A stretch of DNA of 64,000 nucleotides, taken from contig NZ_JAAORH010000001.1 in NCBI RefSeq assembly GCF_017696085.1, positions 839,855 through 903,854 of the forward strand, in the 5' to 3' direction. A program made the position numbers and the translations under genes. Numbering within the stretch: position 1 is the first letter of the stretch; every line of letters starts with the position of its first letter. Shown one piece after another: positions 54,354 to 63,165 of the stretch. The stretch is from Prochlorococcus marinus XMU1410. GTDB taxonomy: Bacteria > Cyanobacteriota > Cyanobacteriia > PCC-6307 > Cyanobiaceae. The notes under the pieces are model-generated. The model was not told the DNA's origin. It searched no databases and worked only from the letters and a program-made list of their open reading frames with translations.

Positions 54354-54671
54354 ATGCAATTATTTCTTGCTGACTGCCAATTCCCAGATATTGAGAATCA
54401 AGTGAAAGCTTATCAATTATTTGTAGAAGCTTGGGAAAACGGTGAAATTGCAAAATCAGATAAAACAGATAAATTTGAAATGTTATTTAGAGTTCATGCT
54501 CCAGGGGAGGGTAGAGTAGTTTGTTTATGTAAGGCAGAGAGTGATAAAGAAATTTTCGAGCATTTTGCTCCATGGAGAGCCAAATTTGGCATTCATATGG
54601 AATTTACACCTGTAATAAGTTGTCAAAATGTTGTTGATTACCATAAAGATTTGTTCAAAACTTTAGGGTAA
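54354..54671 (+). CDS. DUF3303 family protein
   Basis: 105 aa from ATG 54354 (MQLFLADCQFPDIE). The family pattern is clear: LFVEAWENGE, then FRVHAPGEGRVVCLCKA, HFAPWRAKFGIHME and ISCQNVVDYHKDLF. DUF3303 is a small alpha-beta family found in cyanobacteria, of unknown role. The ORF extends upstream to a TTG at 54318, but family members start at this Met. Confidence 0.75.
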   Translation: MQLFLADCQFPDIENQVKAYQLFVEAWENGEIAKSDKTDKFEMLFRVHAPGEGRVVCLCKAESDKEIFEHFAPWRAKFGIHMEFTPVISCQNVVDYHKDLFKTLG

Positions 54672-54694
54672 TTAGCTTAAATCTAAAATTTATC

Positions 54695-54874
54695 GTGATT
54701 AAACCTTTTTCCAATCTTATTTATAAAAAAAAAGATAAAAATTTTCCTTCTTCAAAAAATAAGTTTAAGAAAGAAGAAAACGTCAAATCTAAGCCATTAA
54801 TAATATTTGGTTTTATCATCTCATTAACTTCCATCTTTTTACTTTTATTCACCATTAATAACAAATTTGGTTGA
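54695..54874 (+). CDS. small membrane-anchored protein, 59 aa (GTG start)
   Basis: GTG at 54695 to TGA 54872-54874. A Lys-rich N-terminal head (KKKDKNFPSSKNKFKKEE) precedes one hydrophobic helix at about residues 36-53 (LIIFGFIISLTSIFLLF). Such tail-anchored layouts are common in this genome. No family recognised. Some doubt because of the GTG start. Confidence 0.45.
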   Translation: MIKPFSNLIYKKKDKNFPSSKNKFKKEENVKSKPLIIFGFIISLTSIFLLLFTINNKFG

Positions 54875-54944
54875 TATATTATTAATTAGAACTATTACAT
54901 GGGAACAAATATGTTCTATTATTAATTTAAAAATAACTAACTAA

Positions 54945-55061
54945 ATGGCGTTTAACGAAGGTGGGATGGCATCGGGTCTTCTAATCATCGCAGTATCAAT
55001 AGTTTTTGCTGCCGGTTTTGGGTTTTTAGTCTTGCATTTTGTACCTGGAACTCCATTTTAA
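54945..55061 (+). CDS. 38-aa single-helix protein, possible photosynthetic subunit
   Basis: ATG 54945 to TAA 55059-55061. Sequence MAFNEGGMASGLLIIAVSI, then VFAAGFGFLVLHFVPGTPF. One helix spans residues 10-32, with a short glycine-rich head and a Pro-rich end. The size and layout fit small photosystem or cytochrome complex subunits, but it matches no Psb/Pet/Psa peptide I know. It may be lineage-specific. Confidence 0.55.
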   Translation: MAFNEGGMASGLLIIAVSIVFAAGFGFLVLHFVPGTPF

Positions 55062-55093
55062 GTTATCCAACTGAATTTGATTCACAAAATATC

Positions 55094-55363
55094 TTAAACA
55101 TTAACAGTTTCCAAATCCTGCAATTGGTTGCTATCAGAATTAGATTTCTTTTTTAATCTGTAAGCATAAACTAAAGATCCTAAAGCTATGGTACTAGAAG
55201 CAAAAATCCCAGATATAAGTATCAAGGCAAAAAGACCTCCTATTAGTCCCCCTTTTAATCTAAGCAAATTAGATTTAATTAAAAGTATTGATAGAAAAAC
55301 AATAGTAGCTTTAAGGGAAGAGATTTTCAAAAAAGCAAATGGATAAAAAGGGTTTAACAACAT
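55094..55363 (-). CDS. hypothetical membrane protein, 89 aa
   Basis: 89 aa. Two hydrophobic segments: about 5-30 (PFYPFAFLKISSLKATIVFL) and about 38-65 (GGLIGGLFALILISGIFASSTIALGSLVY), with a basic patch RLKKKSN and an acidic end. The later start near LLRLKGGLIGG would keep only the core helices. No family name. It converges with the 38-aa protein gene. Confidence 0.55.
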   Translation of the reverse strand: MLLNPFYPFAFLKISSLKATIVFLSILLIKSNLLRLKGGLIGGLFALILISGIFASSTIALGSLVYAYRLKKKSNSDSNQLQDLETVNV

Positions 55364-55423
55364 TTCTTATGCAGAATATAATTTAGATGGATTCTAAAAA
55401 TAAATTTAAAAAACCGCATAAAA

Positions 55424-55443
55424 AAAGACTCAAATGAGTCTTT
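55424..55443 (-). terminator. rho-independent terminator for the minus-strand microprotein
   Basis: An 8-bp stem (AAAGACTC at 55424-55431 and GAGTCTTT at 55436-55443, loop AAAT). Read on the minus strand, the hairpin is followed by seven T residues, so it ends transcripts of the 55470-55607 gene. Confidence 0.75.
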
Positions 55444-55469
55444 AAAAAATCTATATTAAATATGATGAT

Positions 55470-55607
55470 TTATGCATCAGGGTCAAAATTCTTTAGGTTT
55501 GGACCCGCCACAAGACCAACAAGACCAAAAAGGACTAAAGAACCAATTCCAAAGCCTGCTGCCCATGGATTGAAACCACCTAAAGCAAAAGAAGCTAATA
55601 AATTCAT
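55470..55607 (-). CDS. 45-aa single-helix protein
   Basis: ATG 55607 to TAA 55472-55470. Sequence MNLLASFALGGFNPWAAGF, helix at about residues 17-36 (GFGIGSLVLFGLVGLVAGP), polar acidic end NLKNFDPDA. It has its own strong terminator, so it is probably expressed as a unit. The size and Gly-rich helix resemble photosystem or cytochrome subunits, but no family match. Confidence 0.55.
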   Translation of the reverse strand: MNLLASFALGGFNPWAAGFGIGSLVLFGLVGLVAGPNLKNFDPDA

Positions 55608-55811
55608 GATTTTAAAAACATAATATCTTCGAGATAGCATACAGATTTTTATGAAAAATATACCTATATTGAGACATTTCTTCGTAATTATCAGAATCGC
55701 TTAACTATCACTTTATGAAAAACCCACAAAATTTTTATTATTTGTTTTATTATCGAGGCATTACTACTTTGTTGCATCACTTTAAGACCATCAAAACTGT
55801 TTTTTTTTCTA

Positions 55812-56192
55812 ATGACTTCCAACTATACCTTTATTTATGATGGAGAATGCCCATTCTGCAACCATTTTGCTGAGCTCCTTGAGATCAAAAGCAAGTTAGA
55901 TAATATTAAAATTCTTGATGGTCGTAAAAATTTAACTCTAATTAAATCCTTCCTGGATAAAGGTTATGACTTAGATAAAGGAGCTATTCTCCTGAAAGAT
56001 GAAGAGATCTTTCATGGGGCAGATGCAATCAATACTATTTGCAAACAGATAAATAATCCGTCGAGTAGTTTACTTTTGTTACTTTCTAGAGTATTTAAAT
56101 CAAATAATCGGACAAATTTGATATTTCCTTTATTAGTAAGAGCAAGAAGATTCGCATTGATATCAAAAGGTATATCAATATCTTTAGTTTAA
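55812..56192 (+). CDS. DCC-family thiol-disulfide protein (DUF393)
   Basis: 126 aa. It starts MTSNYTFIYDGECPFCNHFAELLE; the YDGECPFC element with a CxxC pair is the DCC/DUF393 hallmark and suggests thiol-disulfide exchange. The ILDGRK and GAILLKDEEIFHGADAINTICK segments follow. The C-terminus is basic. Cytosolic, no signal peptide. Partner unknown. Confidence 0.8.
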   Translation: MTSNYTFIYDGECPFCNHFAELLEIKSKLDNIKILDGRKNLTLIKSFLDKGYDLDKGAILLKDEEIFHGADAINTICKQINNPSSSLLLLLSRVFKSNNRTNLIFPLLVRARRFALISKGISISLV

Positions 56193-56299
56193 AAATAAAA
56201 ACTTTCTAAATATTAAATAACATATTTATAAGCTTCTGTATCAATAAATGATAATTATTTATTTCTTAGCTAGAACTAGGTGGTATCAACAAGCATTAA

Positions 56300-56485
56300 A
56301 TGATAGAAAACTTCAATCCCTTTATTTCATTGGGCGGTGATAACCAAAAAGTTAATCATATGGCTGAAGCGGCACTTGAAATGAATTTAACATGCAATGA
56401 TTTGAAGAAAGATTTAAATTTAACTGATGGTGATGTAGTGGATATGCTGCAACTAGTCATGGATAGGTTTAAAAATAGTAATTAA
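56300..56485 (+). CDS. hypothetical protein, 61 aa
   Basis: 61 aa, MIENFNPFISLGGDNQKVNHMAE onwards. It is mostly alpha-helical and charged, with LTDGDVVDMLQLVMDRF at the end, and looks like a compact soluble domain. No family. No clear ribosome binding site upstream. A following gene starts 49 bases later. Confidence 0.55.
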   Translation: MIENFNPFISLGGDNQKVNHMAEAALEMNLTCNDLKKDLNLTDGDVVDMLQLVMDRFKNSN

Positions 56486-56534
56486 GTAAATATCGTAATT
56501 AATTAATTAATCACTATATATCTAATATTTTTTA

Positions 56535-56837
56535 ATGAAAACAGTACAAATTGAGTTGTCGAAATATGAATTAGTTAACTTTTTATGGCCTGAATTAATA
56601 GAAGACTACGGATTTGATAAAGCCCGAAAAATAGTTTCTCAAGCTATCGACTTACAAAAAATGAATGGGACTAAAAATAGCACAATGCCAATCATATTTT
56701 CAGGAACAGGAGGATTAGCTCTTATACCAATACAAATGCTAGAAAAAGAAAACTTTGAGATTAGTTATAAAGATAATCAAGTTTTAATATTTAATCTAAA
56801 AAGAAAGTCATTTCAAATCTTAAATGAAGCAAACTAA
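56535..56837 (+). CDS. hypothetical protein, 100 aa
   Basis: 100 aa, MKTVQIELSKYELVNFLWPEL onwards. It appears to be a small alpha-beta soluble protein with KARKIVSQAIDLQKM and NGTKNSTMPIIFSGTGGLALIP. No motif gives a function. It lies 66 bases before the metallo-beta-lactamase fold gene. Confidence 0.6.
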   Translation: MKTVQIELSKYELVNFLWPELIEDYGFDKARKIVSQAIDLQKMNGTKNSTMPIIFSGTGGLALIPIQMLEKENFEISYKDNQVLIFNLKRKSFQILNEAN

Positions 56838-56903
56838 TCTAAATTAGTAATTTCTCGATAAAGCCAAAATTACCCTATAGTCTAATAAATCAATTAATTT
56901 ATA

Positions 56904-57620
56904 ATGACTTTTGAAGCGACCTACCTTGGTTCAAATGGTTGGCTTATAAAATTTAAAAAAACCAATTTAATTATTGATCCTTGGCTCAAGGGAGATTTAA
57001 TATTTCCTCCAGGTGAGTGGTTTTTTAAAGGTTCATTAGAAGAAGAAATTTCAATAGGAAAAAAAATAGATATTGTTTTGTTAACCCAAGGATTACCTGA
57101 CCACTGTCATGTTCCAACATTAGAAATGTTCAGAAAGGATATTCCTATAATTTGCCCTAGAAGTGCTGTTGAAACATTAAAAAAAATTGGTTTTAGTTCA
57201 ATTAAAATGCTTAAGCCAACTGAAAAGACAAATCTTTTTAATTTAAGTTTTGAAGCTACTGCTGGGGCTCCAGTACCACAAATAGAAAACGGATATATTG
57301 TTAAAGACGATCAAGATAATGGTTTTTATATAGAACCCCATGGATATCTTGATGAAAATTTAAAAAAGCAAAATCTTGATGCAGTCATTACTCCTACAAA
57401 AAATTTAGAATTACCCCTAGTTGGTTCTTTTGTAAAAGGTGCTGATGTAATCCCTAAATTGATTAACAAATTCAATCCAAAATATATACTTTCAAGTACC
57501 ATAGGCGGAGATGCAAAATATTCAGGTTTTTTAAATAATTTTATTTCTGTTCAGGATTACGAAGAGTCATTAAATTGTAATCTTGTAGATCTAAAGAGTA
57601 TGCAATCTATTATGATTTAA
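56904..57620 (+). CDS. metallo-beta-lactamase-fold protein with altered metal motif
   Basis: 238 aa. The MBL fold is suggested by TYLGSNGWLIKFKKTNLIID, then LLTQGLPDHCH in place of the usual THxHxDHxH, so two of the His positions are Gln and Leu while D-H and a further His remain. Later GSFVKGADVIPKL and ILSSTIGGDAKYSG. It resembles a cyanobacterial/plastid UlaG-type group in which this change is characteristic, as far as I recall. Activity uncertain. Confidence 0.7.
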   Translation: MTFEATYLGSNGWLIKFKKTNLIIDPWLKGDLIFPPGEWFFKGSLEEEISIGKKIDIVLLTQGLPDHCHVPTLEMFRKDIPIICPRSAVETLKKIGFSSIKMLKPTEKTNLFNLSFEATAGAPVPQIENGYIVKDDQDNGFYIEPHGYLDENLKKQNLDAVITPTKNLELPLVGSFVKGADVIPKLINKFNPKYILSSTIGGDAKYSGFLNNFISVQDYEESLNCNLVDLKSMQSIMI

Positions 57621-57676
57621 ATTCATCTAAAAAGATCTTTAATTAAGTCATTTAGCTTGAAAGTAAATTTACTTTA

Positions 57677-57693
57677 AAAGGAGCTCAAAAATA
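57677..57693 (+). promoter_or_regulatory. Shine-Dalgarno before an ATA start codon
   Basis: AAAGGAG at 57677-57683, a near-perfect Shine-Dalgarno and one of the best in the window, lies seven bases before the ATA at 57691-57693. No ATG, GTG or TTG lies at that spacing. It argues for initiation at the ATA. Confidence 0.65.
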
Positions 57694-58059
57694 ATCCATT
57701 CTTTTTTTATTACCTCAATACTTTTATTCGCTTTAAATAGTAGCTATGTATGTGAAAATTCAAATCTTAATCTTGTAATGAGAAATAATATTAATGGTGA
57801 CTTTTCCATAGTAGAAAAGATATCTGAGTTAAAGCCAGGAGCATTTATAAATATTGATTGGAATAAAAAAAAGCTTATGCTTCCATATTCTCTAAGAAAA
57901 GATTATATTTCGTTTACAGATAAAAAATGGGACTGGAGGTATCAATTTAGTAAGGACGGATCGCCTAATGTTAATAATCCTTCTTTATACGAAATACTAC
58001 CTTCTGGGGAGATTAAAACACATTTTTGTGAAGCCGAAGATAATAAGCCAAACTTATAA
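57691..58059 (+). CDS. secreted or membrane-anchored hypothetical protein, apparent ATA start
   Basis: 122 aa if started at ATA 57691, giving a signal-peptide-like N-terminus (MIHSFFITSILLFALNSSY) and then mature NNINGDFSIVEKISELKPGAFIN... The first conventional start, ATG 57778, would drop the signal. An in-frame stop lies upstream at 57664. The ordered beta-rich end (LYEILPSGEIKTHFCEAED) suggests a small periplasmic domain. No family recognised. Confidence 0.65.
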   Translation: MIHSFFITSILLFALNSSYVCENSNLNLVMRNNINGDFSIVEKISELKPGAFINIDWNKKKLMLPYSLRKDYISFTDKKWDWRYQFSKDGSPNVNNPSLYEILPSGEIKTHFCEAEDNKPNL

Positions 58060-58109
58060 TTTCAAAATAAGTATTCTAGATTTTTTAACTTTTGAATTTA
58101 TTTATAAAG

Positions 58110-60716
58110 ATGAACAAACCAAAAAACCAAAATAATATTTCAAGATATGTAAAACTTGAAGATTACAAAGTTTTTGATTATGAAATTCCAGAAATCTTTT
58201 TGGACTTCGTAATTAAGCAAAATAATGTAAATGTTACGACCAAACTAAAATTGGTAAAAAAAAATAAGAATACCAGAAATCTAATTCTTGATGGTACGGA
58301 TATATTAATAAAAAAAATATTTATAGATGACTCATTACTGGGAAAGGAATACTACAAACAGCAAAAAAATAACTTAAAAATTGAAAATGTAAACAAAGAT
58401 AATTTTTTATTAAAAATAGAAGGAATAATTAAACCGAAGGAAAATACATCCCTTTTAGGAATGTATGAGAGCAATGGAATTATAACTACGCAATGTGAGG
58501 CTGAGGGATTTAGGAGAATAAGTTTTCACTCTGATAGGCCTGATATTCTAAGCAAATACACCGTGAGAATTGAGGCAGACAAAAATGATTACCCTGTATT
58601 ACTTTCAAATGGTAACGTCGTAAAAGAAAATAATCTTGCAAATAATCGACATGAAATAATTTGGGAAGACCCATATCCGAAACCCTCATATCTATTTGCA
58701 TTAGTAGCAGGGAAACTTAATTGTGTAAAAGACAATTTCATAACAAAATCGAATAAAACAGTAAAAATAAACATTTATGTTGAGTATGGCGATGAAAAAT
58801 ATGTTGAACATGCAATAAGTTCCATACAGAAATCTATGAAGTGGGACGAGGATAAATATAACCTTGAATACGATTTGTCATTGTTCAATATTGTTGCAGT
58901 CAGGCACTTTAATATGGGAGCAATGGAAAATAAAAGTCTCAATATTTTCAACTCAAAACTAATACTAGCTAATTCTGAAACAACAACTGATGAAGAATTA
59001 GAAAGGATAGAGGGTGTGATCGCCCATGAATACTTCCATAATTGGACGGGGAATCGAGTGACTTGTAGGGATTGGTTTCAACTATCTCTCAAAGAGGGTT
59101 TAACAGTATTCAGAGATCAACAATTCACTGCAGACGTTCATAATCGTGAAATCAAGAGACTTGAGGATGCGAAATTTCTTAGAAGAAATCAATTTAGAGA
59201 GGATTCTGGTCCAACATCACATCCTGTAATGCCAGAGAGGTACCAAGAAATAGACAATTTCTATACGACCACGATTTACGAGAAAGGAGCAGAAATAATT
59301 AGAATGCTTAATATGCTTGTAAAAGATGAAAATTTCTATAGAGGATTTAGTAATTACATCTCAACATATGATGGAAAGGCAGCAACAATAGAACAATTTG
59401 TCGATAAAATTTTAGAGCACAATAAGGAAATCGATCCTGAAAAGTTTAAAATCTGGTACAAGCAAAATGGGACCCCAAAAATTAAATTCAAGAGAATCTG
59501 GGATCAAACAGGCGAAAAACTCATAATTGAAGCCTCTCAAAGTAATCCAATAAAGAAGAACCCATATAATGATTTACCTCTAATAATTCCTTTAAATCTG
59601 GCTATATTTTGCGGTGATAATAAAACGATAGAACAAACAGTTGTTTTAAAAACAAAAAAACAAGAATTCATTTTTAGGAATGTAAGATCTCACTTCCAAA
59701 TTCCTTTAGTAACTTATTTTCGCGAATTCTCTTCACCTGTTGAGTGGGAATCAGACACTACCTTGGATGAAAAATTTTTAATCTTAAAATATGAAAAAGA
59801 TTTTTTTACACTATCTAATACTGTAAAAGCATTTTATAAAAAAATTATTTTATGCAGATTAGATGAAAAACCAGATCATACAATTGAAAATAAATTAATA
59901 AGCACCTTAATATCATTTATTAAAAATAAAGATATTAATTTATCCCTTTTATCAGAATTACTAAGTATTCCAACATTTGCTGAAATTGAATCGGAGATAG
60001 AAAATATAGACCCTTTAAAGATATATAAAACTATTGACGAATTAAATCATTTATTCGGTACCAATTTAAAAGAAGAATTATATTTTAAGCTCCAAGAAAT
60101 AGAGATAAATCTAGATAAGGTTTGGCCAGAAGGTAAAAATGAAAGAAAACTAATCGAAACTATTTGGAAACTACTCTTAAGCAGTGATGATAGGGAAATT
60201 AAAGGCAAAATAATTAATTATGTCGATAGTAATTCGATGACTTTAGCAAAAGCTGCAATGAATTCTTTCAGTAGAATTAATTGTCCTGAAAGAAAAATTA
60301 TTTCAAATATATTCTTCAATAAATGGAAAAATAACAGCGTCGTTTTGGATAGTTGGTTCTCATTTAATGCATCTATAGAAATTGATGAAAAAACAAGCAG
60401 AATTGAAAAATTATTTGAAAATAAGTTTTTTGATGCAAAGTCACCAAACACACTAAGAGCTATATTAAATACATTTGTAACAAGAAATAGAACTTTTCAT
60501 GCAATGAATGGTTCTGGTTATAAATATATTGCAAAAAAGATTATTGAATTTGATAAATTAAATCCAATAGTAATTTCCCGTTTTGTAAAAGTATTTAGTA
60601 GATATAATTATTATTCAGAACCTTACAAAAGCAATATGATAGAAACAATAAAGCAGATTAAAAAAAATAAATTATCAAAAAATACTAAAGAAGTTTTAGA
60701 TGCAATAATTGAGTAA
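58110..60716 (+). CDS. pepN: aminopeptidase N (M1 family)
   Basis: 868 aa from ATG 58110 (a TTG six codons earlier is also open). It carries the M1 signatures GAMENKS near residue 273 and HEYFHNWTGNR with the third zinc ligand Glu in LKEGLTVFRDQ; all key residues are intact. It removes N-terminal residues from peptides, mainly in the cytosol. The C-terminal helical domain (from about 540) ends with KEVLDAIIE, and length is normal. Confidence 0.95.
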   Translation: MNKPKNQNNISRYVKLEDYKVFDYEIPEIFLDFVIKQNNVNVTTKLKLVKKNKNTRNLILDGTDILIKKIFIDDSLLGKEYYKQQKNNLKIENVNKDNFLLKIEGIIKPKENTSLLGMYESNGIITTQCEAEGFRRISFHSDRPDILSKYTVRIEADKNDYPVLLSNGNVVKENNLANNRHEIIWEDPYPKPSYLFALVAGKLNCVKDNFITKSNKTVKINIYVEYGDEKYVEHAISSIQKSMKWDEDKYNLEYDLSLFNIVAVRHFNMGAMENKSLNIFNSKLILANSETTTDEELERIEGVIAHEYFHNWTGNRVTCRDWFQLSLKEGLTVFRDQQFTADVHNREIKRLEDAKFLRRNQFREDSGPTSHPVMPERYQEIDNFYTTTIYEKGAEIIRMLNMLVKDENFYRGFSNYISTYDGKAATIEQFVDKILEHNKEIDPEKFKIWYKQNGTPKIKFKRIWDQTGEKLIIEASQSNPIKKNPYNDLPLIIPLNLAIFCGDNKTIEQTVVLKTKKQEFIFRNVRSHFQIPLVTYFREFSSPVEWESDTTLDEKFLILKYEKDFFTLSNTVKAFYKKIILCRLDEKPDHTIENKLISTLISFIKNKDINLSLLSELLSIPTFAEIESEIENIDPLKIYKTIDELNHLFGTNLKEELYFKLQEIEINLDKVWPEGKNERKLIETIWKLLLSSDDREIKGKIINYVDSNSMTLAKAAMNSFSRINCPERKIISNIFFNKWKNNSVVLDSWFSFNASIEIDEKTSRIEKLFENKFFDAKSPNTLRAILNTFVTRNRTFHAMNGSGYKYIAKKIIEFDKLNPIVISRFVKVFSRYNYYSEPYKSNMIETIKQIKKNKLSKNTKEVLDAIIE

Positions 60717-60730
60717 TTTTTTGATGATAT

Positions 60731-60952
60731 TTAATTAAATTTAATAATAACGATTGTAAATATTAATAATAAAATAAATACAATATATTTATTAATAAAA
60801 ATATAATCAAACACATTTTTATTATTATCTTTATTCCACTTTTTATTGACGTATTCCTTAGTTATAAATTTATTAGGTCTACCACAATATAAACATGTTG
60901 GGGAAGTTTTTAAAATTAAATTTTTACATTGGGGGCATTTTTTTCTTTCCAT
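60731..60952 (-). CDS. zinc-ribbon membrane-anchored protein, 73 aa
   Basis: 73 aa. A zinc ribbon at the N-terminus (CPQC then CLYC, four cysteines) is followed by a basic/Asn-rich linker (KKWNKDNNKN) and one C-terminal membrane helix (YIVFILLLIFTIVIIKF). It may hold a protein or RNA at the membrane. It converges with pepN. No family name. Confidence 0.65.
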   Translation of the reverse strand: MERKKCPQCKNLILKTSPTCLYCGRPNKFITKEYVNKKWNKDNNKNVFDYIFINKYIVFILLLIFTIVIIKFN

Positions 60953-61117
60953 AGTTTAATCTTACTGAATAAAATTGAAATCAGAAACAATAGATAAAAT
61001 AAGTAATTTAAATTTTATTTATTATATTTTGATTAATTAAATATCATTGCAAAAAAAAAATAGATTCTAACTATTAAAAAAAATTCAATATAATAAAAAA
61101 TTAGTATTTGGTATGAA

Positions 61118-61279
61118 ATGTTTGCTATTGCTCTTGGAATGTCCCCTGTCGAAAAAGTCACTGTTGCAATATCTGCTTCAATTTTTATAATCGCCTTTAC
61201 ATGGGTCTCGATAAAGGGAGATTTAAGGAAAATTGCTAATGAACTAATTGAAGATAATGAAAATGATCAGGATAATTAA
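61118..61279 (+). CDS. small single-helix membrane protein, 53 aa
   Basis: ATG 61118 to TAA 61277-61279. Sequence MFAIALGMSPVEKVTVAIS, helix at about residues 13-32 (VTVAISASIFIIAFTWVSI), then a charged tail with an acidic end (DNENDQDN). Its TAA overlaps the stop of the convergent gene at 61276-61497 by four bases, supporting a true pair of ends. Confidence 0.55.
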   Translation: MFAIALGMSPVEKVTVAISASIFIIAFTWVSIKGDLRKIANELIEDNENDQDN

Positions 61280-61497
61280 AAAAATCTTTTAGCGTACTTT
61301 GCATGCAAGCTGGGATAATCAATAATATGCCTAATTTCTTTCAGAGAAGAGCCATAGATTTTTTCACCATTTAATAAGTGAACCCCAATCCATTTTTCCT
61401 TTTGATTAAAAAAATTATTTTTAGTCGTATCCCTCTCGAGATAATCTTTATTATCCCAATTTAAGGTTATATCCCAACCTTTATAATTTTCTATCAT
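61276..61497 (-). CDS. hypothetical protein, 73 aa
   Basis: 73 aa: starts MIENYKGWDITLNWDNKDYL and has KWIGVHLLNGEKIYGSSLKEIRHI, ending HAKYAKRFF. It is soluble, mixed charge, possibly a small alpha-beta domain. No family. Its stop overlaps that of the convergent small membrane gene. Confidence 0.55.
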   Translation of the reverse strand: MIENYKGWDITLNWDNKDYLERDTTKNNFFNQKEKWIGVHLLNGEKIYGSSLKEIRHIIDYPSLHAKYAKRFF

Positions 61498-61590
61498 TGA
61501 TAAAAAGCGATCATACTCAAATAATACTCAGAGAGATACTTAACAAAAACAAAGGAAATAAGTATTTTTTTCGTTATTTTTATTTAATAT

Positions 61591-62766
61591 TTATGTAGTA
61601 CTGACTTTTATTTTACGAGCAGCTTCATCTGCATTTTTTCTGGCCAAATTAACGTCAGAATTTGATGAGAGCACAACACCCATTCTTCTGCCTTTTCTGG
61701 AAAGTGGTTTGCCAAATATAAGCACTTTAGTCTTTTCAAATTCTAATGCTTCATTAAGACCTTCATAAATAGGATTTAGATATTTTTGATTAGATAGTAT
61801 AACTCTAGTTGCAGAGGGTTCTATTAGATCTATACGAGGTATTGGTAAATTTAAAAAAGCCCTTAAATGTAATTCAAATTCATTAATATTTTGACTAACT
61901 AATGTAACCATACCAGTGTCGTGTGGTCTTGGAGATAATTCTGAAAATATAACCTCACTTCCTTTTATAAAAAACTCTACTCCGTATAATCCAGCTCCAT
62001 TTAGGTTATTTAATATTCTACTTGTCATTCTCTTAGCTTCAATAATTAAGGACTCCTGGATCTCTATAGGTTGCCAACTACATTGATAGTCTCCATTAGA
62101 TTGAAGATGTCCAATAGGTAAACAAAAAATATTTTCACCATTTTCTTTTCTTACAGTTAGAAGAGTAAACTCAAAATCAAAATTAATAAACTCTTCAATA
62201 ATTACACCTTTAAGCTTTCCTCTTGAATTTGTTTGTGCCTGTTTCCAAGCATTTTGTAAATCATTTTTTGATTCAACCAAACTCTGTCCCTTTCCTGAAG
62301 AGCTCATTAAAGGCTTAAGTAAAAGTGGGAATCCAATTTCGTTTGCTTTTTTTTCTAAATCATCAAATTCAAAAATATAATCAAACTTTGCAGTTTTTAT
62401 TTTTAAATCTCTAGAAGCTAAGTCTCTAATTTTATCTCTATTCATTGTAATTTCAACAGTTCTGGCGTTGGGAACAATATTGAATCCTTCATCCTCTAGT
62501 TCTTTTAAGGCTTCAATTGAAAGTGCCTCTATTTCTGGGACAACATAGTCAGGGTTAAATTCTTTTATAACATTTTTTAAAATATTTTTATCTCCCATAT
62601 CAATTACTCTTGAATAATCGGCAACTTGCATTGCAGGTGCTTTTTCATATCGATCAATTGCAATAACTTCTAGTCCTAATCTTTTGGATTCTATTACTAA
62701 TTCTTTTCCAAGCTCGCCGCTACCAAGCAATAAAATTCTCTTTTTAGAAAAAATTGATTCTTTCAT
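61591..62766 (-). CDS. purT: formate-dependent GAR transformylase
   Basis: 391 aa ATP-grasp enzyme using formate and ATP to formylate glycinamide ribonucleotide in purine synthesis. Motifs: ILLLGSGELGKEL at the start, KPLMSSSGKGQS (ATP-grasp loop), and the C-terminal FGKPLSRKGRRMGVVLSS. Complete and normal in length. The small membrane gene 62778 precedes it by 11 bases on the same strand. Confidence 0.95.
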   Translation of the reverse strand: MKESIFSKKRILLLGSGELGKELVIESKRLGLEVIAIDRYEKAPAMQVADYSRVIDMGDKNILKNVIKEFNPDYVVPEIEALSIEALKELEDEGFNIVPNARTVEITMNRDKIRDLASRDLKIKTAKFDYIFEFDDLEKKANEIGFPLLLKPLMSSSGKGQSLVESKNDLQNAWKQAQTNSRGKLKGVIIEEFINFDFEFTLLTVRKENGENIFCLPIGHLQSNGDYQCSWQPIEIQESLIIEAKRMTSRILNNLNGAGLYGVEFFIKGSEVIFSELSPRPHDTGMVTLVSQNINEFELHLRAFLNLPIPRIDLIEPSATRVILSNQKYLNPIYEGLNEALEFEKTKVLIFGKPLSRKGRRMGVVLSSNSDVNLARKNADEAARKIKVSTT

Positions 62767-62777
62767 ATATATAATAC

Positions 62778-63020
62778 TTATTCGTCAACATCAGAAGGTT
62801 GTGAGGAGGTATCATCTGTAATTTTTTTTTCTTGAGAATAACTAAATAAAAAATTTCTACCAAACCAATTTTGACTTCGCATGCTATTAGTTATTGATTT
62901 TAAAATCGCTCCTAAAAAAAAGATTCCAATAATTGCCCAAATAATTCTTTCTAAAGCAATTGCAGGTGAAAAACCTTGACCGGAATTAATAATTTCAGTA
63001 AGTGGGTCTAAAGGGTCCAA
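62778..63020 (-). CDS. hypothetical membrane-anchored protein, 80 aa
   Basis: 80 aa. A soluble start (MDPLDPLTEIINSGQGFSPA) leads to one hydrophobic helix at about residues 23-43 (ALERIIWAIIGIFFLGAILK), then a polar acidic end (KKITDDTSSQPSDVDE). It ends 11 bases before the purT start and may be co-transcribed with it. No family recognised. Confidence 0.6.
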   Translation of the reverse strand: MDPLDPLTEIINSGQGFSPAIALERIIWAIIGIFFLGAILKSITNSMRSQNWFGRNFLFSYSQEKKITDDTSSQPSDVDE

Positions 63021-63165
63021 ATTTAAATTGATTAATAATATTAATTATAAAGGGTTAAGTAAATGAAAAATTAAAACTTATGAAAGAAATAACTAAAACT
63101 ACCGTATAAATTAAACACAATAAAGTCTTTACAATGCTATCTTCAAAGGGTGATTTTTTTTAAAC

